Of a stretch of 64,000 nucleotides of DNA, positions 26,421 through 36,561 are shown piece after piece; positions within the stretch are counted from its first letter, which is position 1, and the number at the start of each line of letters is the position of its first letter. The notes beneath the pieces are model-generated. The model worked only from the letters and a program-made list of their open reading frames with translations. It ran no database searches and was not told where the DNA came from. A program made the translations under genes and the position numbers. The DNA comes from UBA6168 sp041752395 (GTDB lineage: Bacteria; Bacteroidota; Bacteroidia; Chitinophagales; Saprospiraceae). The stretch lies in contig JBGSWN010000244.1 in assembly GCA_041752395.1 (NCBI GenBank), positions 1 through 64,000 of the forward strand. The letters run 5' to 3'.

Positions 26421-27503
26421 TCACTGCCCCATTTCCTCCAATTCCTGCTCGGTTTTCGGTCCAGCTTTGTATTTAGCGCCCAGTTCCTTTCGCATTTTTT
26501 CAATCTCACTATTGTTATTGTAAGCGAAAGTCACCCCCACTCGGTAGAGCTTGCCTGCCTGTTTCGTTTGCGTGGCGTAGCCATCTTCGGTAAGTTTTTG
26601 GGCAAATTTCGTAGCATTGCCTTTCACGCCAAAACTATGCACGACCAAGTAGAGCTTTTTTTTCGTCGGCTCAAAACTGTCCTGTTCGGTGTCGGCGCCA
26701 TCGGGCACGGCGGCTTCTTGCTTCGCAGGTGGGGTGTTTTTTTGCTCCGCAACGGGTGGCTGGCTTGGGTTGTCTTCTGAAGGAGTGGCCGTTGTTGGTG
26801 TTTCGGCGGGCGCCGTTCCAGCATCACCTTTTTCAGGGAAAGTCGGCTTCACGTTCACCCGCTCCGGCACGTCAGCGATTGGCTTCTGCTGTTGCCCCCC
26901 AAAGATATTGTAGAGCGCCAAGGCAATCAAAATGGCCAGCAACAACACTGCCCACGGCAAAATCTTCATCTGCAAAGAAGCTGGCGATTCATCCACTTTG
27001 ATGGCCGCTACCTCGGCTGGCTCAAACATGGATTCAGCAACGGTAGGCTTGGGAAGAGGAGGCGCCACTTTCGGTTTTTCCCGCACCAGCGGCTGGAAAT
27101 TCACGGTGGGCAGGCCAAATGAATCAGCATTGAAATTGGTGCCTTCGGGCATGAACCGGATTTTCTGCTCGTAGTCCTGGTACAGCCGTCCGACTTTCGG
27201 AATCTCGTAAATCTCCCGCCGTTCCAGTGTTTCCCGCACATTGCTCACATATCGTTGAACCATGTCCTCGGCCTCTTGGTAGGTGCTCAAATTATGTTTT
27301 TGCAGGTACTGCACGAGCAGGCCATCGTTCAGCACCAAGTTCGGATTGAAGTCCAATTTGGCGGCAGGCGGGGTAATGATGTCCTGTACATAGTCCACTG
27401 TGGCGGAGCCGGAAGCAGCGGTGAAGCCGCCAAGACCGGGCACTATCACAGCGGTCTTTTCGAATAGCAGTTCTTGAATGGCTTTGTTAACGTCGGTCGT
27501 CAT
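26421..27503 (-). CDS. HU-CCDC81/SPOR domain membrane protein
   Basis: The product has 360 residues. The N-terminal 120 residues (MTTDVNKAIQELLFEKTAVIVPGLGGFTA) match the HU-like CCDC81 domains found in Bacteroidota, which are thought to bind nucleic acid or form filaments. A single membrane helix lies near residues 182-202 (ILPWAVLLLAILIALALYNIF), followed by a Pro/Thr/Glu-rich linker and a C-terminal SPOR domain (YLVVHSFGVKGNATKFAQKL, near 290-350). SPOR domains bind denuded septal peptidoglycan, so a division or envelope role is likely. Function is inferred from domains. Confidence 0.85.
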   Translation of the reverse strand: MTTDVNKAIQELLFEKTAVIVPGLGGFTAASGSATVDYVQDIITPPAAKLDFNPNLVLNDGLLVQYLQKHNLSTYQEAEDMVQRYVSNVRETLERREIYEIPKVGRLYQDYEQKIRFMPEGTNFNADSFGLPTVNFQPLVREKPKVAPPLPKPTVAESMFEPAEVAAIKVDESPASLQMKILPWAVLLLAILIALALYNIFGGQQQKPIADVPERVNVKPTFPEKGDAGTAPAETPTTATPSEDNPSQPPVAEQKNTPPAKQEAAVPDGADTEQDSFEPTKKKLYLVVHSFGVKGNATKFAQKLTEDGYATQTKQAGKLYRVGVTFAYNNNSEIEKMRKELGAKYKAGPKTEQELEEMGQ

Positions 27504-27828
27504 ACGAGTTGGTTGTTGTTGACTGGTGTTGCTGGTTTAACGGCCAAAGTTAGGAATTTTTTTATTTGATTATAAAAAGCTGTGAATCAGGTTTTTAAAT
27601 AGGTATCTTCATCTCAATTTTTAAACTTCTTAATTGTACAACCTCCTTAACCTCATTCTTCAGAATAAAATTGTCAGTGCTATTTTAGAATATTTTCAGA
27701 TTGATAATGTGGTGTAAAACAGTCTTCCAAAGAATCTGTTTAATTTGCCGCCTGACCAGCTCAACTGCCTGGCACTTTGGTTTTTCTCCGAAAATCCTAA
27801 TTGAAATCATCAAGTAATTACAGCAAAA
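27504..27828. other. Divergent spacer upstream of gnd
   Basis: This 325-bp AT-rich spacer separates the SPOR gene from the pentose phosphate operon. I see no repeat and no open frame. A TTAATTTG near 27740 is the best but imperfect -7 candidate. Confidence 0.4.
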
Positions 27829-29262
27829 ATGGACAATACACACACATCCGAGTATCAATTTGGCATGATTGGCCTAGGCACCATGGGCCGAAACCTGCTG
27901 CTTAACATGGCCGACCACGGCGTCGCAGTGGCGGGTTACGATAAAAATGCCGACCAAATCACCCTGCTCGAAAAAGGCGGCGAGGGCAAAAAAGTGAAGG
28001 GCTTCACCGACTTGAACCAGTTCATCCAAAGCCTTAAAGCACCCAGAGTGGTGATGATGCTCGTGCCTGCTGGCCCCATCGTGGACAGTGTCATCGCCGA
28101 TTTGACACCGCTGCTGGACAAGGGCGACCTCATCATTGACGGCGGCAATTCCAAGTTCACCGACACTGAGCGGCGGGCTAAGGAACTGGAAGCCATCGGC
28201 CTGCACTTCTTCGGCATGGGCATTTCGGGGGGAGAAGAAGGCGCAAGGCGTGGGCCGAGCATGATGCCCGGCGGCGACAAGGATGCCTACCAGCACGTCA
28301 AGCCTATTTTTGAGAAAATAGCGGCGAAGGTGAACGGGGAACCATGCGTCACGTATATCGGGCCGGGTGCATCGGGGCATTTTGTGAAAATGGTACACAA
28401 TGGCATCGAATATGCCATTATGCAATTGTTGGCGGAGACGTATGATTTGATGAAAAATGGGCAGCAATTGAATAATGAAGCCATTCACACTGTTTTTAAA
28501 GACTGGAACAATGGTCGTTTGCAGTCTTTTTTAATGGAAATTACCCGTGATATATTTGCCTATAAAGACCCCAATACTTCGCAGTATTTATTGGATGAAA
28601 TAAAAGACCAAGCCAAATCAAAAGGCACGGGAAAGTGGACTTCCCAGTTTGCGATGGATTTGCAATCGCCCATTCCAGCCATTGACGTGGCAGTTTCCAT
28701 GCGGGATTTGTCGAAATACAAAGCACTGCGTTTGCAATTGGCAGATAAATACCCGAATGATAACCCTGGCCAACCATTATCCGATAATACTTCAGATTAT
28801 TTGATTAAACTGGAACAGTCGTTTTATTTCGCCATGACGGCGATATATGCCCAGGGTATGCACCTGCTTTACTTGGCTTCGGTGGAATATAAATATGAGT
28901 TGCAACTGGCTGAAATCGCCAAGATATGGCGGGGGGGCTGCATCATCCGCTCCAAATTCTTGGAGGATATTTTCGCTGCATTTGAAAAAGATAAAACGCT
29001 GGAACATCTGTTTTTGGATGAAAATATTCAATCCTTGATAAAGGCAAACCTGCAAAGTGCCCGCACGGTGATAACCGGAGCCATGAGCCAAGGTTTTTCA
29101 GTACCCGTTTTCTCCGCTTCGCTCAACTATTTCGATGCACTTCGCACCGGGCGAATGCCAACCAATTTGATTCAGGCGCAACGGGATTATTTCGGAGCGC
29201 ACACGTATGAATTAGTGGGAAAGGAGGGCGTTTTTCACACGCAGTGGATTGCAAAACCGTGA
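27829..29262 (+). CDS. gnd: 6-phosphogluconate dehydrogenase, decarboxylating
   Basis: This 477-residue enzyme oxidises 6-phosphogluconate to ribulose 5-phosphate with CO2 release and NADPH formation. The Rossmann motif GLGTMGRNLLLNMADHG is at residues 15-31, the substrate block GISGGEEGARRGPSMMPGG near 130-148 and the catalytic Lys region FVKMVHNGIEYA near 185-196. Length matches the long, dimeric type. It leads a gnd-zwf-pgl cluster covering the whole oxidative pentose phosphate branch. Confidence 0.97.
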   Translation: MDNTHTSEYQFGMIGLGTMGRNLLLNMADHGVAVAGYDKNADQITLLEKGGEGKKVKGFTDLNQFIQSLKAPRVVMMLVPAGPIVDSVIADLTPLLDKGDLIIDGGNSKFTDTERRAKELEAIGLHFFGMGISGGEEGARRGPSMMPGGDKDAYQHVKPIFEKIAAKVNGEPCVTYIGPGASGHFVKMVHNGIEYAIMQLLAETYDLMKNGQQLNNEAIHTVFKDWNNGRLQSFLMEITRDIFAYKDPNTSQYLLDEIKDQAKSKGTGKWTSQFAMDLQSPIPAIDVAVSMRDLSKYKALRLQLADKYPNDNPGQPLSDNTSDYLIKLEQSFYFAMTAIYAQGMHLLYLASVEYKYELQLAEIAKIWRGGCIIRSKFLEDIFAAFEKDKTLEHLFLDENIQSLIKANLQSARTVITGAMSQGFSVPVFSASLNYFDALRTGRMPTNLIQAQRDYFGAHTYELVGKEGVFHTQWIAKP

Positions 29263-29341
29263 AAGTAAAGTGCCACTTAACTCCACCGAAATGGAGTTCG
29301 GGGGCGTATTAATCGCCATTTTTTAAAGAATAAAAATTGCA

Positions 29342-30862
29342 ATGCAAAACATACAATCAGCACCCGTCATTTTTATTATTTTCGGTGGAACCGGCGATTT
29401 AAATTGGCGGAAAATAAACCCGGCACTCTACAATTTATTTCTGGACAAATGGATGCCGGAGCAATTTGCCATCATCGGCACTGGCCGCACGGAATATTCC
29501 GACAAGGACTTCAGGAAAAAACTGTTGGAAGGCGTCAATAAATTTTCTCGCAAGGGAGAAGCAGAGAAAACCGCTTGGGAAAAATACGCCAACAATATCA
29601 CCTACCAATCTGCTGACATCAATGACAGCAAGGCTTATCAGGAATTGGCGACCAAAATAGGTGCGCTAAAAAAAGACTGGGGAAAGGAGCCTGTCGTCAT
29701 ATTTTATATGGCGGTCGCATCCGATTTTTTCCCGGTCATTGCAGAGAATATCAAGAAAAACAAGCTGGCGCAGCATGCCGACAAGGCCCGAATTGTCATC
29801 GAAAAACCGTTCGGTACTGACTTGGAAACTGCCAAATCACTCAACAAACTGCTGTGCGATATTTTTGACGAAAAACAGATATACCGCATTGACCATTATC
29901 TGGGAAAAGAAACCGTGCAGAATATATTGGCCTTCCGTTTTGCCAACTCCATATTGGAGCCGATATGGAACCGCAATTATATACAGCATGTGCAGATTTC
30001 AGTGGCGGAACAACTCGGCGTTGGCGGTCGGGGCGGATATTATGAAGGCTCCGGTGCCTTGCGGGATATGGTGCAGAACCATGTTTTGCAACTGCTTTGC
30101 CTGATCGCCATGGAAACGCCCATTAATTTTCAGGCAGACGAAGTGCGCAACCGCAAGGTGGACGTGCTGCGCTCCATGCGTCCATTTAAACCAGAAGATA
30201 TAAAAAGAAACGCCGTGCGGGGCCAATATGGCGAAGGCTGGATTGAGGGCGAAAAAGTGCCCGGCTACCGGGAAGAAACCAGCGTGGACCCACATTCCAA
30301 CACTGAAACCTTTGCTGCACTCAAGTTTTTTGTGGACAATTGGCGTTGGGACGGTGTGCCTTTTTATGTGCGCACGGGCAAGCGGCTGCACCAGTCTGCT
30401 TCCATTATTTCCATCCAGTTTCGGGATGTGCCGCACAAGGTTTTCCCAGAGGAAGCCATTGACAATTGGCGACAGAACCGCCTGATTATCAGCATTCAAC
30501 CGGAGATGAGCATCCGCCTGCAGGTACAGGCAAAGCGCCCCGGGCTGGACATGGTGCTGAACACCGTGGACATGGTTTTCAACTACGACGAGGCCTACGG
30601 CAAAGAGACGCCCGAAGCTTATGAGACCCTGCTGCTCGACACCATCATGGGCGACCAGACTCTCTTCATGCGGGGCGACCAAGTGGAAGCTGCTTGGGAA
30701 TTGTTGATGCCAGTGCTTCATTCCTGGGAAACGAAGCCGAGCCTCGATTTCCCCAATTACAACGCCGATTCATGGGGGCCGGAAATTGCCGAAGCGCTGA
30801 TAGCCAGGGACGGATTTCACTGGTTTGCCCTGCCTTCCACCCCTAAAACAGCAAAAAAATGA
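29342..30862 (+). CDS. zwf: Glucose-6-phosphate 1-dehydrogenase
   Basis: This 506-residue enzyme makes 6-phosphogluconolactone and NADPH. The nucleotide motif FGGTGDLNWRKINPALYNL is at residues 14-32, and the active-site peptide RIDHYLGKETVQN near 182-194 has the catalytic His and substrate Lys. EKPFGTDLETA near 153 is also conserved. It follows gnd by 79 bp, containing a small ACTCCA/TGGAGT hairpin, and overlaps pgl by four bases. Confidence 0.97.
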   Translation: MQNIQSAPVIFIIFGGTGDLNWRKINPALYNLFLDKWMPEQFAIIGTGRTEYSDKDFRKKLLEGVNKFSRKGEAEKTAWEKYANNITYQSADINDSKAYQELATKIGALKKDWGKEPVVIFYMAVASDFFPVIAENIKKNKLAQHADKARIVIEKPFGTDLETAKSLNKLLCDIFDEKQIYRIDHYLGKETVQNILAFRFANSILEPIWNRNYIQHVQISVAEQLGVGGRGGYYEGSGALRDMVQNHVLQLLCLIAMETPINFQADEVRNRKVDVLRSMRPFKPEDIKRNAVRGQYGEGWIEGEKVPGYREETSVDPHSNTETFAALKFFVDNWRWDGVPFYVRTGKRLHQSASIISIQFRDVPHKVFPEEAIDNWRQNRLIISIQPEMSIRLQVQAKRPGLDMVLNTVDMVFNYDEAYGKETPEAYETLLLDTIMGDQTLFMRGDQVEAAWELLMPVLHSWETKPSLDFPNYNADSWGPEIAEALIARDGFHWFALPSTPKTAKK

Positions 30863-31578
30863 AGTTCCATATTTACAATTCAACCGAGGAGTTATTATTT
30901 GCTTATGCCATGTATTTTATCCGGCAAGCAGCCAGCTATGTCGCTGCAAATGGCCGTTTCAACGTGGTATTATCGGGAGGCAGTTCACCAAAGCGGGTTT
31001 ATGAGATACTGGCCTCACCAAATTTTAAGGACCAAGTTGATTGGGACAAGGTCTATTTTTTCTTTGGTGACGAGCGGCATGTGCCCGCCGATGATGCCCG
31101 CAATAATGCGCTAATGGTAAATAAAGCGCTTTTTGCGCCTTTGGACATCGCCAAAAGCCATATTTTCAAGATGAATACTGCTTTACCGCCCGCCGAATGT
31201 GCGAAGGATTACATGGAAACCATTACCGCTTATTTTAAAGGAAACCCAATTATTTTTGACCTGATTTTATTGGGCTTGGGCGATAATGCTCACACCGCTT
31301 CATTGTTTCCATTTACGCCAGTAATAACTGAAGAAATGGCAACGGTAAAGGAAGTTTTTTTAAAAGAAGATGATGCTTATAGAATTACATTATCTGCGCC
31401 ATTAATTAATCAAGCCAAACATATCGCCTTTTTGGTTTTTGGAAAAAACAAGGCTGAAGCGCTGGAGCAAGTCATCAATGGCGAGCGGAATGCCGATAAA
31501 TACCCAGCTCAACTCATTTATCTCAAAAGCAAAGAGGTGCATTGGTTTCTGGATGGGGAAGCAGCGGAGCTATTATGA
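30859..31578 (+). CDS. pgl: 6-phosphogluconolactonase (DevB type)
   Basis: This 239-residue enzyme hydrolyses the lactone made by Zwf. LSGGSSPKRVYEIL near residues 38-52, FFGDERHVPADDARNN near 72-87 and LGLGDNAHTASLFP near 138-151 are the DevB motifs. Its ATG overlaps the zwf stop in an ATGA, implying translational coupling. Confidence 0.95.
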   Translation: MKFHIYNSTEELLFAYAMYFIRQAASYVAANGRFNVVLSGGSSPKRVYEILASPNFKDQVDWDKVYFFFGDERHVPADDARNNALMVNKALFAPLDIAKSHIFKMNTALPPAECAKDYMETITAYFKGNPIIFDLILLGLGDNAHTASLFPFTPVITEEMATVKEVFLKEDDAYRITLSAPLINQAKHIAFLVFGKNKAEALEQVINGERNADKYPAQLIYLKSKEVHWFLDGEAAELL

Positions 31579-31694
31579 AATGAATAGAAATGGGTTATTC
31601 CCAAAATTGAAATCCACCCGCCATTTCTTTTCTGAAAAACATACAGCCCCGTATTGCATTAGCGGTATTTTTGCCAATTGTCAAATTAATTTGA

Positions 31695-33641
31695 ATGAAG
31701 AAATACCGTTACACCGTACTTGTCCTCCTGCCCATTATCGCATTGCCGCTGTTGCTGTCCAACCTCACGTTGGCCAAGGACGAGGAAATTCAAAAGTTCC
31801 ATTCTGACGCAGAACTCGCTCATTTTCAGATGGTTGTGCTGGATACCACCTTGCCGAAGGGCTACAGTTACCTCTTCGCTGGCAGTGGGGTTTGCCAAAA
31901 ATGCCACGGCTATGATTCGCTAGGCGTGGCAAGCGTAGATGCCAATGGCAATGACGTGAACGTCGTGGACGACTGGCGGGCGACCATGATGGCCAACTCA
32001 GCCAAAGACCCCTTTTGGCGGGCAAAGGTGAGCCACGAAGTGCTGCTTTACCCCGAACATAAAGTTGAAATTGAGGATAAATGCACCGCTTGCCATGCCC
32101 CGATGGGCCATTTCGACGCCAAGCACCTTGGTGCCCTCCACTACGGCATCGAGGACATGGTCGGCGATTCGCTGGCGCTCGACGGGGTGTCCTGCCTGGC
32201 TTGCCACATGATCGAGCAGGTTGGCATGGGCACGAAGTTCAGTGGGCTGCTCACTTTCGATACTTTTCGGACGGTTTATGGGCCATATATGTCGCCGCTG
32301 GTAAGCCCGATGCTGACCGAGACTGGCTACAAACCCAAGTTTTCGGAGAAAATGTCGAAATCAGAAGCCTGTGCCACTTGCCACACACTCATCACCGAAA
32401 CGCTTGATTATCAGGGGAATATCACTGGAAACAAGTTTGTGGAACAGGCCACTTACCACGAATGGCTGAACTCCGCCTACAACGACACCATAGCCTGCCA
32501 AGGCTGTCACATGCCCAGCCTCGACAAATGGCCTGTGCACATCGTGACGGGAGCGATGACCGAGCCTCGCAACCCATTTTTCCTCCATGAACTCGTTGGT
32601 GGAAACGTGACGATGCTCGGTCTGCTGCGGGACAACGTGGAGGCGCTCGGCCTCACGGCAGGGCCTTCGCAGTTTCAGGATGTAATAAGTAAAACGACCG
32701 ATTTGCTCCAAAACAGAACCCTGCTCCTCGATTTGCAACTGTTGGAACGGACAACGGATACCGCCAAATTTGCCCTAAAACTCACTAACCTCGCTGGGCA
32801 TAAATTCCCGTCAGGCTACCCGTCACGGCGGGCGTTCATCCAGTTTGTGGTGAAAACAGAGGCTGGCGACACGGTCTTTATTTCGGGAAAAATGGATGGT
32901 AATTATGAAGTACTGGGGCAAAACCCAAGTTACGAGCCTCATTATCAAACAATTAGCTCGGAGGATGAAGTGCAGATTTATGAAATGGTGTTGGGTGATG
33001 TAAACAACGACGTGACCACTGTGCTCACAAGGGCCGACCATTCCATCAAGGACAATCGCTTGCCGCCAAAGGGGTTTACGCAATCGCACCCAAATTATGA
33101 CACGACCCTGATAGCTGGGAATGCACTTACCGACCCCGATTTTAACCAAGAGAACGGGGCGGAAGGTTCAGGCACGGACATGGTCTATTTTCATGTGCCG
33201 ATGAACGGCGAAAAGACCTTGCTCCTGGTGACAGCCAACGTTTTTTACCAGCCTACCCCACCGAAATGGATGCTCGAAATGTTCAGCGAAACCTCGCCGG
33301 AAATCGAGACCTTCCGGCCCATGTTCGCAGCGGCAGACCGTGCGCCAGTGCTGGTTCGCTCCGCAAATATCATGGTGGACCCCATCATCAGTGGGGTGAA
33401 AAATCGCAGCCAAGAAACCTTCGTTCAAATTTATCCAAACCCAACCTCGGATGGGCGTTTGTACGTCAAATCAATTGCGGAGCACGAGGCCCGTGTCTTT
33501 GACCTGAAAGGTCGGCAAGTGGCATTTTTGCGAAGCAAAACAGGAAATTATGAAATAAACCTACCGGGCAGTGGCGTCTTTTTGGTGAAATTTAGTGGTC
33601 GGAACGGGCAGGTGCAAACGGAAAAAATCATCGTCAAATAG
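31695..33641 (+). CDS. T9SS-exported pentaheme c-type cytochrome
   Basis: This 648-residue secreted protein has a signal peptide (MKKYRYTVLVLLPIIALPLLLSNLTLA) and five CxxCH heme motifs: CQKCH near residue 68, CTACH near 133, CLACH near 175, CATCH near 232 and CQGCH near 275. The middle (360-560) is beta-rich without hemes, and the last 75 residues (IYPNPTSDGRLYVKS onward) are a T9SS type A sorting domain. It should therefore end up on or outside the outer membrane. A role in extracellular redox chemistry is inferred; partner and substrate are unknown. It is followed 14 bp later by a CRTAC1-type gene, so the two are likely cotranscribed. Confidence 0.88.
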   Translation: MKKYRYTVLVLLPIIALPLLLSNLTLAKDEEIQKFHSDAELAHFQMVVLDTTLPKGYSYLFAGSGVCQKCHGYDSLGVASVDANGNDVNVVDDWRATMMANSAKDPFWRAKVSHEVLLYPEHKVEIEDKCTACHAPMGHFDAKHLGALHYGIEDMVGDSLALDGVSCLACHMIEQVGMGTKFSGLLTFDTFRTVYGPYMSPLVSPMLTETGYKPKFSEKMSKSEACATCHTLITETLDYQGNITGNKFVEQATYHEWLNSAYNDTIACQGCHMPSLDKWPVHIVTGAMTEPRNPFFLHELVGGNVTMLGLLRDNVEALGLTAGPSQFQDVISKTTDLLQNRTLLLDLQLLERTTDTAKFALKLTNLAGHKFPSGYPSRRAFIQFVVKTEAGDTVFISGKMDGNYEVLGQNPSYEPHYQTISSEDEVQIYEMVLGDVNNDVTTVLTRADHSIKDNRLPPKGFTQSHPNYDTTLIAGNALTDPDFNQENGAEGSGTDMVYFHVPMNGEKTLLLVTANVFYQPTPPKWMLEMFSETSPEIETFRPMFAAADRAPVLVRSANIMVDPIISGVKNRSQETFVQIYPNPTSDGRLYVKSIAEHEARVFDLKGRQVAFLRSKTGNYEINLPGSGVFLVKFSGRNGQVQTEKIIVK

Positions 33642-33655
33642 CAAATCAGAACATT

Positions 33656-36379
33656 ATGAAAAATCGAGTACTCCCTATCTTCTTGCTCCTTTTTGCCTTC
33701 GGTAAAATGGCTGCACAAACGCCCGTCGTGCTGGTTCAAACCAACAACCTGCTCAACAGCATCCTCGGATTTTCCTACAACGACTGCGTGGTGGACATGA
33801 ACAATGACCAACTCGACGACGTGGTTCGGGTGACGGACAACGGCATGTTCATTGATTACCAACAACTCGACGGCAGTTTTACGCAGTCTTTTTTTGGGCT
33901 AAATATCGTGAACACACCCGATTGGAGCATCTGCTCCGGCGATTTGGACAACAACGGCTTCAATGATTTGCTCTTCGGCAATTCCAGCGGCGTTTCCTTC
34001 GTCATGGCAAATGCCAATGGGACGGGTTACAGTGAATACGTAAAACCGGAATACATTTTTAGCCAGCGCTCCACCATGTCGGACATTGACAACGACGGTG
34101 ATCTGGACGCCTTTGTCTGCCACGATGTGGACCAGTCGCACCCCTACCGCAACGATGGGAACGGCAACATGACCCTCGACCAGAGCCTCATCGTCACGGC
34201 TGACCGCCCCGGCAACTATGCCGCCATTTGGACGGATTATGACAATGATGGCGACAATGACCTGTACATCACGAAGTGCAAAGGCGGCGCATCTCCCGGC
34301 GATATTGACCGTACCAATTTGCTCTATCAAAACAATGGCGACGGCACTTTCACGGAGGTAGGCGCACTGGCTGGGTTGGATGACAATGCACAGTCTTGGG
34401 CCACTGTTTTCGAGGATTTTGACAATGACGGCGACTTCGATGCCTTCATCGTCAACCACGATTTTAAGAACCGTTTTTTTCTGAACAACGGCGACGGCAC
34501 CTTCGCCGACATCGTCCTCACAACTGGCATCAATCCAAATGACCTTGGCGCTTGGGAAAATGTTTCTGGCGATTTCAACAACGATGGGTGGATGGACATC
34601 CTCTCGGAAATGGGCACTCGGCTTTACCTCAACAAAGGTGATTTGACTTTTACAGGCCAAGGCTCGCCTATATCTGGCGGCGGGATTGGCGATTTAAACA
34701 ACGATGGATTTTTGGATGTCGTGTCAGGAAGCTCGGTTTACCTCAATGCTGGCAATGCAAATAACTGGCTGAAAATCAACACGATAGGTACTGCCAGCAA
34801 CCGGAACGGCATAGGTTCGAGGGTGGAGCTTTATGGTGTTTGGGGAAAACAAATCAGGGAAGTGCGGAGCGGCCAGAGTTTCAGCCCGATGAGCTCGCTG
34901 CTCACGTATTTTGGGATTGGACAGGCCAACGAAATTGATTCGGTGGTGGTAAAATGGCCTTCGGGAATTCGGACTGTGATCGCAAATCCCGCCATCAACT
35001 CAACCGTCAATGTTCCCGAAGCGAACTGTATTTTGGCACAAACTCAAATCACATTAAACGGCGATACCGAGATTTGTCCGGGTGAAACGGTCGTGCTTTC
35101 ATTGCCAGATGGGTTCAGCTACGAATGGTCAAATTCTGCCGCTTCGCAAACACTAACCGTCTCAACATCAGGCAATTACAGCGCCGTCCTCACGAATGCT
35201 GATGGTTGTATTTCCTTCACAAACACCGTTCAAGTGAATGTAGTGCAGGAAATTGTCCCATTTATTTCCGCCGCAGGCGAAACCAAATTTTGCATAGGCG
35301 GCTCCGTGGTTTTGACGGCCACAGGAGGTGAAAATCCGGTTTGGTCAACCGGGGAAACAGGCACCAGCATCACCGTATCAACTCCCGGCGAATATGCCGT
35401 GTCCACCGATGCGGTCTGCTCAAACGACCCGATTACCTCTGTTTCCATCCCCGTTGAAGTGCTTAATGTGGATGAACCAGTTGTGACCGGCGCTACTATT
35501 GCCCCCGGTGACTCGGTGCAGCTTACTGCTACTGGCTCCAACCTCCAATGGTACGATGAGCCGATAAACGGCATCCTGATTGGCACTGGCAATACTTTTC
35601 AAACGCCAATGCTCGACCAAACGACCATATATTATGTGGAGTCGCATGAGTTGTTTCCGGGTGAAATCCAGTTTGGCGGGAAGGCAGATAATAGTGGTGC
35701 AGGGGGCATGCCAACGCAAGGTTCCTATAATTTATTCAATGTTTGGGAGCCGTTCACTTTGCGCAGCGTGACCGTATATGTGCCGAATACGGCTGCGGCT
35801 GGCCTGCGAACCATCCAATTATACGATGGCACTGGCGTGCTTTTGGACGAAAACATCTTTGACTTAAATGCTGGCACACATGAACTTACTTTAGATTTTG
35901 AGATTCCTGTCGGCAATAATTTATCCCTTCGTTGCTTGCAAAACAACTTATTCCGCAACACCAATGCAAGCACCGTATTCCCGTATGCCATAGGCGATTG
36001 GGGTGAAATAACCAACGATGCCTTGGGCAACCAGTATTACTATTATTTCTTCAATTGGCAGGTGCAGGCGAAAAGCTATGAATGTGTTTCCGACAGGATA
36101 CCAGCAACGGTAGGTGTCTCCCCTTCTTCGGAGGTGGTCCCTGAATTAGGAAATATGGTTTTGGCTCCCAACCCAGCTTCAGGAACGGTGCGGGTGGAGA
36201 TAGCTGGCAAAGCAGATTTGCTTCGGATTTTGGACATAACAGGTGTTGAGCTTTACCGAAGGGAAACCAATGGAAATGAATCCGTTCAGATTTCGGTCAG
36301 CAGCTTTGCAGCAGGCATATACCAAGTTGTTTTGCAAACTGAGCATGGCACTAGGGCAAAGAAATTGGTCGTAAAATAA
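33656..36379 (+). CDS. T9SS-secreted CRTAC1-type FG-GAP/ASPIC protein
   Basis: This 907-residue secreted protein has a signal peptide (MKNRVLPIFLLLFAFGKMAAQ), then about seven FG-GAP/VCBS propeller blades (residues 30-370) with Ca-binding loops such as DIDNDGDLDAF, DYDNDGDNDLY and DFDNDGDFDAF. An ASPIC/UnbV domain (NRNGIGSRVELYG through SVVVKWPSG, 380-445) follows, then two Ig-like segments with CPGE- and CIGG-type starts, a beta-sandwich and a T9SS domain (LAPNPASGTVRVE onward). It is probably an extracellular adhesion or matrix protein. Its position 14 bp after the exported cytochrome suggests a shared surface role. Confidence 0.87.
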   Translation: MKNRVLPIFLLLFAFGKMAAQTPVVLVQTNNLLNSILGFSYNDCVVDMNNDQLDDVVRVTDNGMFIDYQQLDGSFTQSFFGLNIVNTPDWSICSGDLDNNGFNDLLFGNSSGVSFVMANANGTGYSEYVKPEYIFSQRSTMSDIDNDGDLDAFVCHDVDQSHPYRNDGNGNMTLDQSLIVTADRPGNYAAIWTDYDNDGDNDLYITKCKGGASPGDIDRTNLLYQNNGDGTFTEVGALAGLDDNAQSWATVFEDFDNDGDFDAFIVNHDFKNRFFLNNGDGTFADIVLTTGINPNDLGAWENVSGDFNNDGWMDILSEMGTRLYLNKGDLTFTGQGSPISGGGIGDLNNDGFLDVVSGSSVYLNAGNANNWLKINTIGTASNRNGIGSRVELYGVWGKQIREVRSGQSFSPMSSLLTYFGIGQANEIDSVVVKWPSGIRTVIANPAINSTVNVPEANCILAQTQITLNGDTEICPGETVVLSLPDGFSYEWSNSAASQTLTVSTSGNYSAVLTNADGCISFTNTVQVNVVQEIVPFISAAGETKFCIGGSVVLTATGGENPVWSTGETGTSITVSTPGEYAVSTDAVCSNDPITSVSIPVEVLNVDEPVVTGATIAPGDSVQLTATGSNLQWYDEPINGILIGTGNTFQTPMLDQTTIYYVESHELFPGEIQFGGKADNSGAGGMPTQGSYNLFNVWEPFTLRSVTVYVPNTAAAGLRTIQLYDGTGVLLDENIFDLNAGTHELTLDFEIPVGNNLSLRCLQNNLFRNTNASTVFPYAIGDWGEITNDALGNQYYYYFFNWQVQAKSYECVSDRIPATVGVSPSSEVVPELGNMVLAPNPASGTVRVEIAGKADLLRILDITGVELYRRETNGNESVQISVSSFAAGIYQVVLQTEHGTRAKKLVVK

Positions 36380-36389
36380 GGTTTACCTA

Positions 36390-36551
36390 AGAGCTTGTTT
36401 GGGATTTGGTGCTTGAGCTAAAAACGAGAAATTTTTTGTCAGTTTTTTAGCTTTTTGAAGAAGAATAGCGGGGCTACTTGACTGAAAAAAGGTAGAAAAG
36501 TGGCAAAAAATAGCCGTTTTGAGCCAAGTGACCAAATCCCAAACAAGCTCT
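36390..36551. repeat. 162-bp palindromic MITE-like element with TAA flanks
   Basis: Ends 36390-36410 and 36531-36551 are perfect 21-bp inverted repeats (AGAGCTTGTTTGGGATTTGGT). Inside, GCTTGAGCTAAAAACG pairs imperfectly with CGTTTTGAGCCAAG. TAA flanks GAGCTTG on the left and CAAGCTC on the right, as a 3-bp target duplication would. The interior has no open frame. Size and ends suit a non-autonomous transposon derivative; a 3-bp TNA target occurs in some IS5-family groups, which is only a hint. Confidence 0.75.
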
Positions 36552-36561
36552 AAATAAAAAA

